64,000 bases of DNA, taken from positions 1,487,001-1,551,000 of the forward strand of contig NZ_CP040518.1 in the NCBI RefSeq assembly GCF_005848555.1. The letters are read 5' to 3'. The notes beneath the pieces are model-generated. The model saw only the letters and a program-made list of their open reading frames with translations, ran no database searches and was not told the origin of the DNA. Source of the DNA: Blautia sp. SC05B48 (GTDB taxonomy: Bacteria > Bacillota > Clostridia > Lachnospirales > Lachnospiraceae). A program made the translations under genes and the position numbers. Numbering within the stretch: the stretch's first letter is position 1; each line of letters begins with the position of its first letter. Below, one piece after another: positions 28,408-37,331 of this stretch.

Positions 28408-28907
28408 ATTGTTTGCTGGCTACTGTTCGCTCCGTTCTCAGTAACACGCTCCGCGATGCACAGAATTTATGCTGATCGCGTAAATTGGCGCGGTATGTCT
28501 TGGATTTTCTGTGATCTTCACTCACAAAAAACACCTCGCCGGACATTACCAGTTAACAGTAACGTTTGCTGATACTACTGCCCATTCTGTTCTTGACAAT
28601 GACCGCCAAGGTGCTGTCGTTCTGTCTTTAGCAACACATTTCGTAATGCAAAGAATTTAAGTTAATCGCATAAATTGGCGCGGTATGGTCTCAGGCTTTC
28701 TGCGACCGTTGTTTACAAAAAAACTTACGGAATATTGTAACGATCGCTAAGTTGCTGTTTGGTTTGTTTTCAGTAATACGCTTCGCAATGTAAAGAATCT
28801 AAGTTAATCGCATAAATTGTCGAGGGGTATGGTCTTGGGCTTCCTGCGACCTTCGTTCACAAAAGCCACTTTGCGGGATATTACGATATTACCAGTGAAC
28901 AGTGGCA
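28408..28907. repeat. Repeat family R3, three degenerate direct copies
   Basis: Three units of about 130-160 bp (from about 28408, 28612 and 28752) share words such as TCAGTAACACGCTCCGCGATG, CGCATAAATTGGCGCGGTAT and a CTTCACTCACAAAAAACACC-like end. An inverted copy is at 30367-30510. No gene is seen. Confidence 0.75.
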
Positions 28908-28946
28908 TCGCCAATACGCTTCATGATACATAGAAATCAGATTTTG

Positions 28947-29112
28947 AACCGAATTAAGTAAGTCCCCTGCTTCAATTGCGAAGAGCAATAAGCAGAGGAC
29001 GGGGACTTGCTTGTATCAAAAGGAGTGAAAGTTCCTTCTGATAAACTGCGAAGTAGTTATTTGGTTATGAGTAAGTTGCGAAGCGGATGCTTTTATCCGC
29101 TTGAATAACTGC
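28947..29112. repeat. Repeat family R4, copy with a large hairpin
   Basis: AAGTAAGTCCCCTGCTT...ATTGC loop GCAAT..AAGCA...GGGGACTTGCTT can fold into a long stem. It is followed by a second hairpin AGCGGATgcttttATCCGCT (about 29087-29107). Copies of both parts recur at 30.5, 31.2 and 32.1-32.9 kb. Confidence 0.75.
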
Positions 29113-29122
29113 GCATCGCATC

Positions 29123-29284
29123 CTATAGCAATCCTCTAAAATAATGCATCTTAATCCAGCCCATCAGAATGTGAAATCTTGCGTCAGATATCTTTGCCGT
29201 GCGTCAGCACGCCCGCAGATACCTTCATTGTCATTCGCGCTCTGCTGAACTGTCTTAAATGCATTATTTACGAGGATTGCTACA
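29123..29284. mobile_element. MITE family M1, copy B
   Basis: CTATAGCAATCCTCTAAAATAATGCAT at the left end (27 bp) and GCATTATTTACGAGGATTGCTACAG at the right end, inverted relative to each other, 162 bp in total. No coding potential. Confidence 0.85.
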
Positions 29285-29379
29285 GTTACTTCAGTGATGA
29301 GTTAGACACGCAAATTTTATAAAAAATATATGGAACAAATGTTTACTTAAATGATTTTATACTTCAGTAAAATACCAAG

Positions 29380-29395
29380 TGTTTCACGTGAAACA
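29380..29395. promoter_or_regulatory. parS site 3
   Basis: Perfect TGTTTCACGTGAAACA, between the M1 copy and the end of the SseB-like gene. Confidence 0.95.
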
Positions 29396-29423
29396 TTGGA
29401 CTTGTTATCCGCCAGACCTGGAG

Positions 29424-29873
29424 TCATACAGGATTGCCGAGGATAATGTTGATAAGAGTTTTGTTCAGCATTAGTGTACGGTTCCATGGATTGAGAATGA
29501 CTCCCTCAATAGACGGTTCCTGCAATGCAGAAGCAAAAATCTTATCAATATCTGCAGTAAATGTGGACATGATCTTGTCACTGCCTTTTAATTCTTCGTC
29601 GAAGCTGGTGAATGCAGCCCACCATTGCTTTCCATCATTGGTTTTGATCGCGTGGAGAGAAATTTTACCATCACCTTTTGGAGGTTCTATGGCAATGATC
29701 AGCTGCGCCTGCTCCTTCATTCTGCGGCGGATTACTGTGAGAGCATAAGCAAGCATTTCTTCGCTTGTTTCTTTTTGGAGTGCTGCGATGGCAGTTTCAA
29801 TCTTTTCATTGCCATTTAAAGTCTTGTCTAATTGTTCTTTATAGAAATCGTTGCGATTATTTGTGGTGTTCAT
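29424..29873 (-). CDS. SseB-like protein
   Basis: A 149-residue cytosolic protein matching the SseB N-terminal domain: an N-terminal helix, a central beta region (WWAAFTSFDEELKGSD) and the characteristic C-terminal GVILNPWNRTLMLNKTLIN. The ATG at 29873 is preceded by GGAATATTTTATAC, with only a weak ribosome site. The role is unknown. It is the only credible protein gene between the hydrolase and parA. Confidence 0.8.
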   Translation of the reverse strand: MNTTNNRNDFYKEQLDKTLNGNEKIETAIAALQKETSEEMLAYALTVIRRRMKEQAQLIIAIEPPKGDGKISLHAIKTNDGKQWWAAFTSFDEELKGSDKIMSTFTADIDKIFASALQEPSIEGVILNPWNRTLMLNKTLINIILGNPV

Positions 29874-30039
29874 GTATAAAATATTCCTTTCGATCAGATG
29901 ATAAATTACAAGTGGTCAGTACACTAGCCGCAAACTGCGGGGAGTTTGCGAATACTTTCTTTATGGATTATAGCATTTCAAGGGAAAATGAAGCAAGAGA
30001 AGAAGCGTTTTTAAATGAATCAAGTAAGTCTTCTGTTAC

Positions 30040-30200
30040 TATAGCAATCTTCTAAAATAATGCATCTTAATCCAGCCCATCAGAGGATGAAATCCTGCGT
30101 CAGATATCTTTGCCGTGCGTCAGTACGCCTGCAGATATCTTCCTTGCCTTTCGCATTCTGCTGAACTGTCTTAAATGCATTATTTACGAGGATTGCTATA
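30040..30200. mobile_element. MITE family M1, copy C
   Basis: TATAGCAATCTTCTAAAATAATGCAT and its inverted end GCATTATTTACGAGGATTGCTATA. It directly abuts M2 copy 1, sharing the TA at the junction. Confidence 0.88.
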
Positions 30201-30366
30201 GTACAGCGAATATTAAGTAATCGCCAACCGCCATATTGAATTGTCTGATTTTCCATCTGCTGCGTTGTCGTCGGTCACCGTAGTCACCGCTATGCCTCAT
30301 TCCTCTGCCTTGTAGATGAAGAAATCATCCTGCGTCAATATAGCAGAAACTTAATTTTCGCTGTAC
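30201..30366. mobile_element. MITE family M2, copy 1
   Basis: 166-bp non-coding element with inverted ends GTACAGCGAATATTAAGT and ACTTAATTTTCGCTGTAC and a central dyad around TCACCGTAGTCACCGCTA. A second copy lies at 32941-33096. Confidence 0.88.
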
Positions 30367-30510
30367 TATTCACTGGCAACATTTCGCGAGGTGTTTTTTG
30401 TGAGTGAAGGTCACAGAAAACCCGAGACATACTGCGCGAATTTAGGCGATCAGAATAAATTCTGCGCAGCGCGAAGCGTGTTGCTGAGAACGGAGTAAAT
30501 AGTAACGGTC
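30367..30510. repeat. Repeat family R3, inverted copy
   Basis: Reverse complement of the R3 unit at 28408: it reads GAGGTGTTTTTTGTGAGTGAAGG then CGCGAAGCGTGTTGCTGAGAACGGAG. Confidence 0.75.
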
Positions 30511-30650
30511 TCCTGATTCAATTGTGAAAAGCAATAAGCAGCGGGTGAGGACTTGCTTGTATCAGGAGAAGTATTGCCCCCTACTGATAAATTGCAAAGT
30601 AGTTATTTGGTGTAGAACTGTGTAGCGAATGCTTTTATCTGATTGATCCA
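30511..30650. repeat. Repeat family R4 copy
   Basis: TGATTCAATTGTGAAAAGCAATAAGCAGCGGG followed by 'aactgataaattgcaaagtagttatttggtg' and the 'gcgaatgcttttatctgattg' hairpin end; it matches 28947-29112. Confidence 0.65.
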
Positions 30651-31214
30651 AAGTTGGGTAGATATGTTTGTGTGCTTGAAGGTAAGCTGCCAGATACGAT
30701 TATCAGTATTTTCTGTGAGTTCCGGTCAGATGCTTTTATGCACTGTACCACTGTACGAGAAATTAACAAGTTAAGCGAATATAGTAAAAAGATATATTTA
30801 TATGAAAAAAACGGAGAGTAAGGCAGAAAATAAGATGGACTTTGTAGGGGGATATAAGAGTAAGGATAAAATAAAGAGAAGGAAGAGACTGTTTCTGCGA
30901 AGAACACACCATGATAATAAAATGACTACAAAAATGATTAAAATACAAATGATAAGTACAATAAAAGGTACTTTATGAAAGAAAATACTGGAGAATAAAT
31001 AGAAGTAATAGGATATTTGCAAAATAAAAAAACGATAAAGTACAAATTATAGTACTTTAATTAAAAGAGCACAATAAAATGTACTTTATACAAAAATACA
31101 TAAAAAACCTGCGAAATATAGAAATGTGCACCTGCACACATACGCTAAAAAGAAAAATATCATAGTATGATAAAAACAAAATATAGATCTGCCTCTGCTT
31201 TAAACATGTAAAAT
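30651..31214. other. AT-rich stretch without genes
   Basis: No credible coding frame is seen; short open frames on the minus strand are low-complexity Phe/Ser/Leu/Ile-rich shadows of the AT bias. Confidence 0.5.
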
Positions 31215-31370
31215 GATGATTGATCGAATAAAGGAAGTCGTCTGCTTCGATTATGAAAAACAATAAGCTTTGGGTGGGAAATTACCTGTACTATTTCTGA
31301 CAAACTGTAAAAAACTCTTCGGTGTAAAACTATGCACCGAATGCAGATGTTTTTATCCGCATGACTGAGA
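31215..31370. repeat. Repeat family R4, diverged copy
   Basis: GAATAAAGGAAGTCGTCTGCTTCGATTATGAAAAACAATAAGC with the downstream 'gatgtttttatccgcatgac' hairpin remnant. It is more diverged than the other copies. Confidence 0.55.
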
Positions 31371-31940
31371 TAAAGGGAAGACAAGGCAGCACTTTTTCGG
31401 CGTGACTTAGCAGAAAAAGCTTATTAGGTGAAATTATTTTATGCCAGTTTCGTACCAGAATCTTGTTCAGATACATTTGATATTGGATATTACAAAATGA
31501 AACTATGCTTGAAAAAACCTTCATTTAACATGTACATAACGAATATATAACAGGATTGGAAGAAAAATGAAAGAAATACGTAAATCTTTTGTAAATATAA
31601 TAAAATAAACAAAAATCGAAAATTTAAGTTTCATAATATTATATTTCTGGTTGAAAGATACATGCATTTCACACTATGAAAAACACTCTAAAAATATATG
31701 TTTCCATTTACTATATATAGATGCTTTGGGGGAATATAAAGATAATTGACACATTATTTTGTGGATGGATTTTCTTGTACTTTTTACATACTTTTGTGAT
31801 ACAGATAATACCAGAGATCATATATCAGAGTTTTTTTTGATATTTCTCGTTGGTTTTATAACGTATTCGTAATTGTTCAGTATTTTTGAAGTTACAAGTC
31901 AAATCACATATTTGAGTGATTTTGTTGATGGCATTTTTAT
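31371..31940. other. AT-rich stretch without genes
   Basis: Nothing recognisable: no gene and no strong dyad. A partial R4 copy follows at 31945-31995. Confidence 0.5.
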
Positions 31941-32006
31941 TTTTAACCAGATCAAGTAAGGCCTCTGCTTCAATTAAGAATATCTATTTGATAATCTGTT
32001 TTTTTA

Positions 32007-32022
32007 TGTTTCACGTGAAACA
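32007..32022. promoter_or_regulatory. parS site 4
   Basis: Perfect TGTTTCACGTGAAACA, just after a partial R4 copy (31945-31995). Confidence 0.95.
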
Positions 32023-32130
32023 TTAAGAGGTATCTTAAAAATAGAGAGATATAATCCCATCTTTTACAATTGCAGAAATAAAAACAGCTGTAAGTCTGGT
32101 ATCTATGTCTTTATGGTAACTTTAATATAG

Positions 32131-32521
32131 TTTTTAACCGGATCAAGTAAGCTCCCTGCTTCAATTGCAAAAAGCAATAAGCAGTGGGTATGACTTGCTA
32201 TAGGCGTTTTATGGTAGCGTTGATATAGTTTTTAACCGAATCAGGAGATGCCCTGCTTCAATTGCAAAAAGCAATAAGCAGTGGGCGTGACTTGCTATAG
32301 GCGTTTTATGGTAGCGTTGATATAGTTTTTTAACTGAATCAGGAGATCTCTTGCCTCAATTGCAAAAAGCAATAAGCAGTGGGTATGACTTGCTATAGGC
32401 GTTTTACGGTAGCGTTGATATAGTTTTTTAACTGAATCAGGAGGTCCCCTGCCTCAATTACAAAACGCAATAAGCAGTGGGTGTGACTTGCTATAGGTGT
32501 TTTACGGTAGCGATGATATAG
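32131..32521. repeat. R4 tandem array, four units of about 98 bp
   Basis: The unit boundary 'gatatag/tttttaac' recurs at 32130, 32228, 32325, 32423 and 32521, a period of 97-98 bp. Each unit has the imperfect hairpin CTGCTTCAATTGC-aaaa-GCAATAAGCAG and then 'gacttgctataggcgttttatggtagcg'. Units differ by a few bases. Unit period and hairpin place it in the same family as the single R4 copies. Confidence 0.88.
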
Positions 32522-32869
32522 TTTTTTATTGAATCAGGAGATCCTCTGCCTTAATTGCAAAACGCAATAAGTAGCGGTTGGGTACTTGCTTAAGGAAGAG
32601 AACAAGTAAGTTCTGGTAAATTACAGAGAAGTTATTCAGTGTAGAGCTGCGAAGCAACTGCGGATTGCGAATGTTTGTTTGACTCGAATCAGGAAATTAT
32701 CTGATTTTCTGATTCCATTGAAGGAATCGATAAGCAGTGATCGAGGAATTGCTTTTTATCAGGGTAGGGAAGTTTGTAGTATTCCTGATAAATCGCGAAG
32801 CAGTTATTCATTGTAGAATTGCGAAGGTATCTGAGAATGTTTTTATTCGCTTGACATTCTATAGCAATT
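32522..32869. repeat. R4 copies flanking the array
   Basis: Two longer R4-type copies (from about 32525 and 32680) with the hairpin, the 'ctggtaaattacagagaagttattcagtgtag' tail and a final 'gaatgtttttattcgcttgac' remnant. Confidence 0.65.
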
Positions 32870-32940
32870 CCATAAATTAATGCAAACAATCCAGTTCATC
32901 ACAGTGTGAAATCCTGCGTCAAATATCTTTGCTGTGCCTG
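32870..32940. mobile_element. MITE family M1, truncated copy E
   Basis: The left half of M1 (TATAGCAATTCCATAAATTAATGC..., subfamily of copy A) ends abruptly at the start of M2 copy 2. Confidence 0.75.
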
Positions 32941-33096
32941 GTACAGCGAATATTAAGTAACCGCCATATTGACTCTGATTTTTCATCTGCTGCGTTGTCG
33001 TTAATCGTCGTAGCTACCGCTACGCCTCATTCTTCCGTCTTGCAGATGAAGAAATCATCCTGCGTCAATATAGCAGAAGCTTAATTTTCGCTGTAC
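32941..33096. mobile_element. MITE family M2, copy 2
   Basis: Ends GTACAGCGAATATTAAGT and CTTAATTTTCGCTGTAC. It is inserted against truncated M1 copy E on the left and complete M1 copy D on the right. Confidence 0.87.
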
Positions 33097-33257
33097 TATA
33101 GCAATCCTCTAAAATAATACATCTCAATCCAGCCCATCAGAGTGTGAAATCCTGCGTCAGATATCTTTGCCGTGCGTTAGCACGCCTGCAGATATCTTCC
33201 TTGTTTTTTGCACTCTGCTGAACTGTCTTAAATGTATTATTTATGAGGATCGCTATA
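33097..33257. mobile_element. MITE family M1, copy D
   Basis: TATAGCAATCCTCTAAAATAATACAT and its inverted end ATGTATTATTTATGAGGATCGCTATA; 161 bp. Confidence 0.87.
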
Positions 33258-33629
33258 GTAATGTTTTTTTTGCAGATAAAAATTGAAAATGCTGTAAAAT
33301 CTGTAAAAGCAAGGGATTTCGATGCCTATGTAGCAGTAGGAAGGTTCCATAAAAGATAATAGATCTATACCAAGAAAATAGAATTATTTTTGAGATTACG
33401 ATAAATCAGAACAATTTCATCAAAATATTTATATAAGAGGGAACTTCATTTCTTAGCACGTTTTTATAGCATAAAATATATAGTTTGATTGAAAAAATAA
33501 AACCGGAAATTTATGCAGAGTTGATGGATTTTGCAATTGATGTACGGTTACTGTCAAACTCCTGTTTAGGTCAGAATGAGTTTGGGTATACTATACAATA
33601 AATAAAATAATTCAAAACCTATTTTCTAT
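33258..33629. other. parA upstream spacer
   Basis: AT-rich. The only open frame is a TTG-started 38-residue one at 33485-33601 (IEKIKPEIYAELMDFAIDV...); it lacks a ribosome site and may be a gene relic. Otherwise nothing is seen. Confidence 0.4.
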
Positions 33630-33645
33630 TGTTTCACGTGAAACA
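33630..33645. promoter_or_regulatory. parS site 5, before parA
   Basis: Perfect TGTTTCACGTGAAACA, 84 bp upstream of the parA start and just before the -10 at 33674. Confidence 0.96.
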
Positions 33646-33650
33646 TTATG

Positions 33651-33679
33651 TGGCAGTTTAAAAATAAAAGTGTTATAAT
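33651..33679 (+). promoter_or_regulatory. parA promoter
   Basis: TATAAT at 33674-33679, with a weak TGGCAG at the -35 position 17 bp upstream. It abuts parS site 5, so ParB spreading could repress parAB. Confidence 0.6.
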
Positions 33680-33728
33680 GATATCCAATGAGTAAAAATC
33701 CCTTAAAAAAATAAAAAGGAGGGGTACA

Positions 33729-34496
33729 ATGGGACGAATCATTGCAGTTGCCAATCAGAAAGGCGGGGTTGGAAAATCAACGACAGCCATCAATCTATCG
33801 GCCTGCCTTGCTGAAAAAGGGAAAAAGGTTCTTGCCATCGACATTGATCCGCAGGGAAATACAACCAGTGGACTTGGCACAGACAAGAATGCAGTAGAAA
33901 ACACCCTTTATGAGCTGCTGCTTGGAGAAGCAGAGATCAAGGATACTATTATAAAGAACGTTGTAGATAATGTTGACCTGATACCGTCGAATATGAATCT
34001 TTCCGGTGCAGAAATTGAACTGGTTGGTCTTGAGGATAAAGAATTTATCCTGAAAAAGATCACGGATAAACTTCGCCGGAAATATGATTACATAATCATG
34101 GATTGTCCGCCGTCACTGAGTATGCTTACAATTAATGCTTTGACAGCCGCAACCTCCGTTCTGGTGCCGATTCAGTGTGAGTATTATGCATTGGAAGGTT
34201 TGTCACAGTTGATACATACCATCGAACTGGTAAGGGACCGATTGAATAAGAGATTGAAGATCGAAGGCGTGGTCTTTACCATGTATGATGCCAGAACAAA
34301 TCTGTCACTTCAGGTTGTAGAAAATGTAAAAGAAAATCTGGACCAGAATATATACAAAACGATCATACCGAGAAATGTACGACTTGCAGAGGCACCCAGC
34401 TATGGAAAACCGATCAATCTGTACGATTCACGATCTACAGGAGCGGAGAGTTATCGCCTCCTGGCAGATGAAGTTATAGGCAGGGAGGGCGAGTGA
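33729..34496 (+). CDS. parA: Chromosome-partitioning ATPase ParA/Soj
   Basis: Deviant Walker ATPase that drives origin segregation. The deviant Walker A KGGVGKST is at residues 11-18, the switch YDYIIMDCPPSL at about 116-127, and NALTAATSVLVPIQCEYYALEGL follows; 255 residues is standard. A strong ribosome site AAAGGAGG precedes the ATG. It overlaps parB by 1-4 bp. Upstream lie one parS and its promoter. The repeat zone lies further left. Confidence 0.97.
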   Translation: MGRIIAVANQKGGVGKSTTAINLSACLAEKGKKVLAIDIDPQGNTTSGLGTDKNAVENTLYELLLGEAEIKDTIIKNVVDNVDLIPSNMNLSGAEIELVGLEDKEFILKKITDKLRRKYDYIIMDCPPSLSMLTINALTAATSVLVPIQCEYYALEGLSQLIHTIELVRDRLNKRLKIEGVVFTMYDARTNLSLQVVENVKENLDQNIYKTIIPRNVRLAEAPSYGKPINLYDSRSTGAESYRLLADEVIGREGE

Positions 34497-35428
34497 TGGC
34501 TGGAAGAAGAACAGGAGGCCTTGGAAAAGGTCTTGACGCACTGATCCCGAACAAAGCAGGCGGTCCATCAAAGGAACCTGCAAAAAAGACAAGATCTGCA
34601 GTTGTAAAAAAAGATAAACCAACTGAAAAAGATAATCTGGCCGCAGAACGACTTGTGAAAATTTCCATCGTAGAACCAAATCTGAATCAGCCCAGAAGAC
34701 ATTTTGATGAGGATGCGCTGCTGGAACTCTCGGAATCCATTAAACAGTATGGTGTTCTTCAGCCGTTGTTGGTATCCGATAAGAAGGATTATTTTGAGAT
34801 CATTGCAGGCGAACGCCGCTGGAGAGCTGCCAAGATGGCAGGGCTCAAGGAAGTGCCTGTTGTTGTAAAAGAGTTTACAGACCAGGAAATAGTAGAAATT
34901 TCCCTGATCGAGAACATTCAGCGGGAAGACCTGAATCCTATAGAGGAAGCGATGGCATACAAACGTCTGATGGAAGAGTTTCACCTGAAACAGGATGAAA
35001 TCGCAGACAGAGTTGCCAAAAGCAGAACTGCAGTAACTAATTCCATGCGTCTTCTGAAGCTTTCTTCAAAAGTTCAGGAAATGGTAATTGCAGATATGAT
35101 CTCAGCTGGTCATGCGAGAGCACTTCTGGGAATTTCTGATGAAGCTCTTCAGGAAACAACAGCCATGAAGGTTTTTGATGAAAAACTCAGTGTTCGTGAG
35201 ACGGAAAAACTTGTAAAGAATCTGGTTTCTCCTGCGAAAAAAGTAAAAACAGAGAGAAACACAGCAGAGGATGCCATTTATGAAAGCCTGGAAGAAAAAA
35301 TGAAAGGTATCATGGGAACAAAGGTATCCATTCAGCGAAAGAAAAACAACAAAGGTAAAATTGAAATTGAATATTATTCCAGAGATGAGCTGGAGAGGAT
35401 CATTGATCTGTTCGAATCTATCAGATAG
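34493..35428 (+). CDS. parB: ParB/Spo0J partition protein
   Basis: CTP-dependent DNA clamp that binds parS. The 311 residues show the basic N-terminus, the CTP-binding motif GERRWR (106-111), the central helix-turn-helix (KQDEIADRVAKSRTAVTNSMRLLKL) and a C-terminal dimerisation region. The start is GTG 34493 or ATG 34496, and both overlap the parA stop. The five perfect parS sites in the window are its expected targets. Confidence 0.97.
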   Translation: MMAGRRTGGLGKGLDALIPNKAGGPSKEPAKKTRSAVVKKDKPTEKDNLAAERLVKISIVEPNLNQPRRHFDEDALLELSESIKQYGVLQPLLVSDKKDYFEIIAGERRWRAAKMAGLKEVPVVVKEFTDQEIVEISLIENIQREDLNPIEEAMAYKRLMEEFHLKQDEIADRVAKSRTAVTNSMRLLKLSSKVQEMVIADMISAGHARALLGISDEALQETTAMKVFDEKLSVRETEKLVKNLVSPAKKVKTERNTAEDAIYESLEEKMKGIMGTKVSIQRKKNNKGKIEIEYYSRDELERIIDLFESIR

Positions 35429-35436
35429 GAGGCAGA

Positions 35437-35958
35437 ATGAGCGGGATTTTTGAAAGCATGGGAATTGATTCCGGGATTGTGATCATTATTTTGCTGATCC
35501 TTACCATTATTCTTCTGATCAATGTGGTGAGCAGCAATATGCGTCTCAGACGTTTGGAACGGAAGTACAAGATGTTTATGAGAGGCGGAGATGCACAGTC
35601 ACTGGAAAAAGTTTTTGTAAGAAAATTTGCACAGATCGACCGGCTGTATGAAGCAAAGGAAGATCATGATCATGACATCAGCTTTATCAAAAAAAATATG
35701 AATGTAATGTTCAGCAAATATGGCGTTGAGAAGTATGATGCATTTGATGATGTAGGTGGAAAACTCAGCTTTGCACTGGCGCTTCTTGATAAAAACAATA
35801 CAGGTCTGATTTTGAATGCGGTTCACAGCCGCGATAACTGTTTCCTTTATTTGAAGGAAATCGTAAAAGGTGAATCCTATGTTGTACTTAGTCAGGAAGA
35901 AGTGGAAGCTTTGAGAAAAGCAGTAAACTTTGGTCTTGGTGAGATTGAGAAGGAATAG
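35437..35958 (+). CDS. DUF4446 family protein
   Basis: A 173-residue protein with an N-terminal membrane segment (about 12-32, GIVIIILLILTIILLINVVSS), a short coiled region and the DUF4446 core (FDDVGGKLSFALALLDKNNTGLILNAVHSRDNCFLYLKEIVKG). It commonly sits between parB and serS in Clostridia and does so here, 8 bp after parB, so it is in the same operon. The function is unknown. Confidence 0.9.
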   Translation: MSGIFESMGIDSGIVIIILLILTIILLINVVSSNMRLRRLERKYKMFMRGGDAQSLEKVFVRKFAQIDRLYEAKEDHDHDISFIKKNMNVMFSKYGVEKYDAFDDVGGKLSFALALLDKNNTGLILNAVHSRDNCFLYLKEIVKGESYVVLSQEEVEALRKAVNFGLGEIEKE

Positions 35959-36002
35959 AAAACTGCAAAGATTAAGAATATTTTTAATACAGGAGGAATA
36001 TC

Positions 36003-37298
36003 ATGTTAGACATTAAGTTTGTGAGAGAGAATCCGGAGGTTGTAAAGCAGAATATCCGCAATAAGTTCCAGGACAGCAAACTGGAGCTGGTTGACAAGGT
36101 TCTCGAACTTGATAAAGAAAACAGAGAGATTAAGCAGGAGGTTGAGGCTCTCCGTGCTGAGAGAAACAAGATCTCCAAACAGATCGGTGCTCTTATGGGC
36201 CAGGGAAAAAGAGAAGAGGCAGAAGAGGTTAAAAAACAGGTTGCTGCATCCGGAACTCGTATTGAGGAACTTTCTCAGAGAGAGAAAGAGGTTGAGGAAG
36301 AGCTTCTGAAAGATATGATGGTGATTCCGAACATCATCGATCCTTCTGTTCCGATTGGTAAAGACGATAGCCAGAACGTAGAGATTGAAAAATTTGGTGA
36401 GCCGGTTGTTCCGGATTTTGAAGTTCCGTATCATACAGATATCATGGAGAATTTTGACGGAATCGACCTTGACAGCGCAAGACGTGTTGCCGGTAATGGA
36501 TTTTATTATCTGATGGGAGATATCGCACGCCTTCATTCCGCAGTAATTTCTTATGCAAGAGATTTCATGATCAACCGAGGATTTACTTACTGCGTACCAC
36601 CTTTCATGATCAGAAGCAATGTTGTTACAGGTGTTATGAGCTTTGCTGAGATGGATGCTATGATGTACAAGATCGAAGGTGAGGATCTTTACCTGATCGG
36701 AACAAGTGAGCATTCCATGATCGGTAAATTCATTGATCAGATCATCCCGGAGGAAGAGCTTCCGAAAACACTTACAAGCTATTCTCCGTGCTTCCGTAAA
36801 GAGAAAGGTGCTCATGGACTTGAGGAGAGAGGTGTTTACCGTATCCATCAGTTCGAGAAACAGGAGATGATCGTTGTCTGCAAGCCAGAGGAGAGTAAGA
36901 TGTGGTTCGACAAGCTGTGGCAGAATACAGTAGATCTGTTCCGTTCTCTTGATATTCCGGTTCGTACGCTTGAGTGCTGCTCCGGTGACCTTGCTGATCT
37001 TAAGGTAAAATCCCTCGATGTTGAGGCATGGTCTCCACGTCAGAAGAAGTACTTTGAGGTAGGAAGCTGCTCCAACCTTGGAGATGCACAGGCACGTCGT
37101 CTGAAAATCCGTGTAAACGGCAAAGATGGTAAGAAATATCTTGCTCATACATTAAACAACACAGTAGTAGCACCTCCGAGAATGCTCATTGCTTTCCTGG
37201 AGAATAACCTGAATGCAGATGGATCTGTAAATATTCCAAAAGCTCTGCAGCCATATATGGGCGGTATGACAAAGATTGAGAAAAAGACACGCGCGTAA
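36003..37298 (+). CDS. serS: Seryl-tRNA synthetase
   Basis: Class II aminoacyl-tRNA synthetase, 431 residues. The N-terminal coiled-coil tRNA-binding arm is seen at about 25-105, motif 2 at SPCFRKEKGAHGLEERGVYRIHQFEKQEM, and motif 3 at NNTVVAPPRMLIAFLENN. The ATG follows AGGAGG. No T-box leader is seen in the 44-bp upstream gap, so it is probably read with the parB-DUF4446 unit. Confidence 0.97.
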   Translation: MLDIKFVRENPEVVKQNIRNKFQDSKLELVDKVLELDKENREIKQEVEALRAERNKISKQIGALMGQGKREEAEEVKKQVAASGTRIEELSQREKEVEEELLKDMMVIPNIIDPSVPIGKDDSQNVEIEKFGEPVVPDFEVPYHTDIMENFDGIDLDSARRVAGNGFYYLMGDIARLHSAVISYARDFMINRGFTYCVPPFMIRSNVVTGVMSFAEMDAMMYKIEGEDLYLIGTSEHSMIGKFIDQIIPEEELPKTLTSYSPCFRKEKGAHGLEERGVYRIHQFEKQEMIVVCKPEESKMWFDKLWQNTVDLFRSLDIPVRTLECCSGDLADLKVKSLDVEAWSPRQKKYFEVGSCSNLGDAQARRLKIRVNGKDGKKYLAHTLNNTVVAPPRMLIAFLENNLNADGSVNIPKALQPYMGGMTKIEKKTRA

Positions 37299-37331
37299 GA
37301 GAAACGCAGGCTTTTTCAGGGAGGTGTTCTT

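Noticed and set aside
32131..32521. The R4 tandem array as a CRISPR
   Set aside because: Units are contiguous and about 98 bp with no variable spacers, and no cas gene is nearby.
35959..36002. A T-box leader before serS
   Set aside because: Only 44 bp separate DUF4446 and serS, so there is no room or structure for a T-box.
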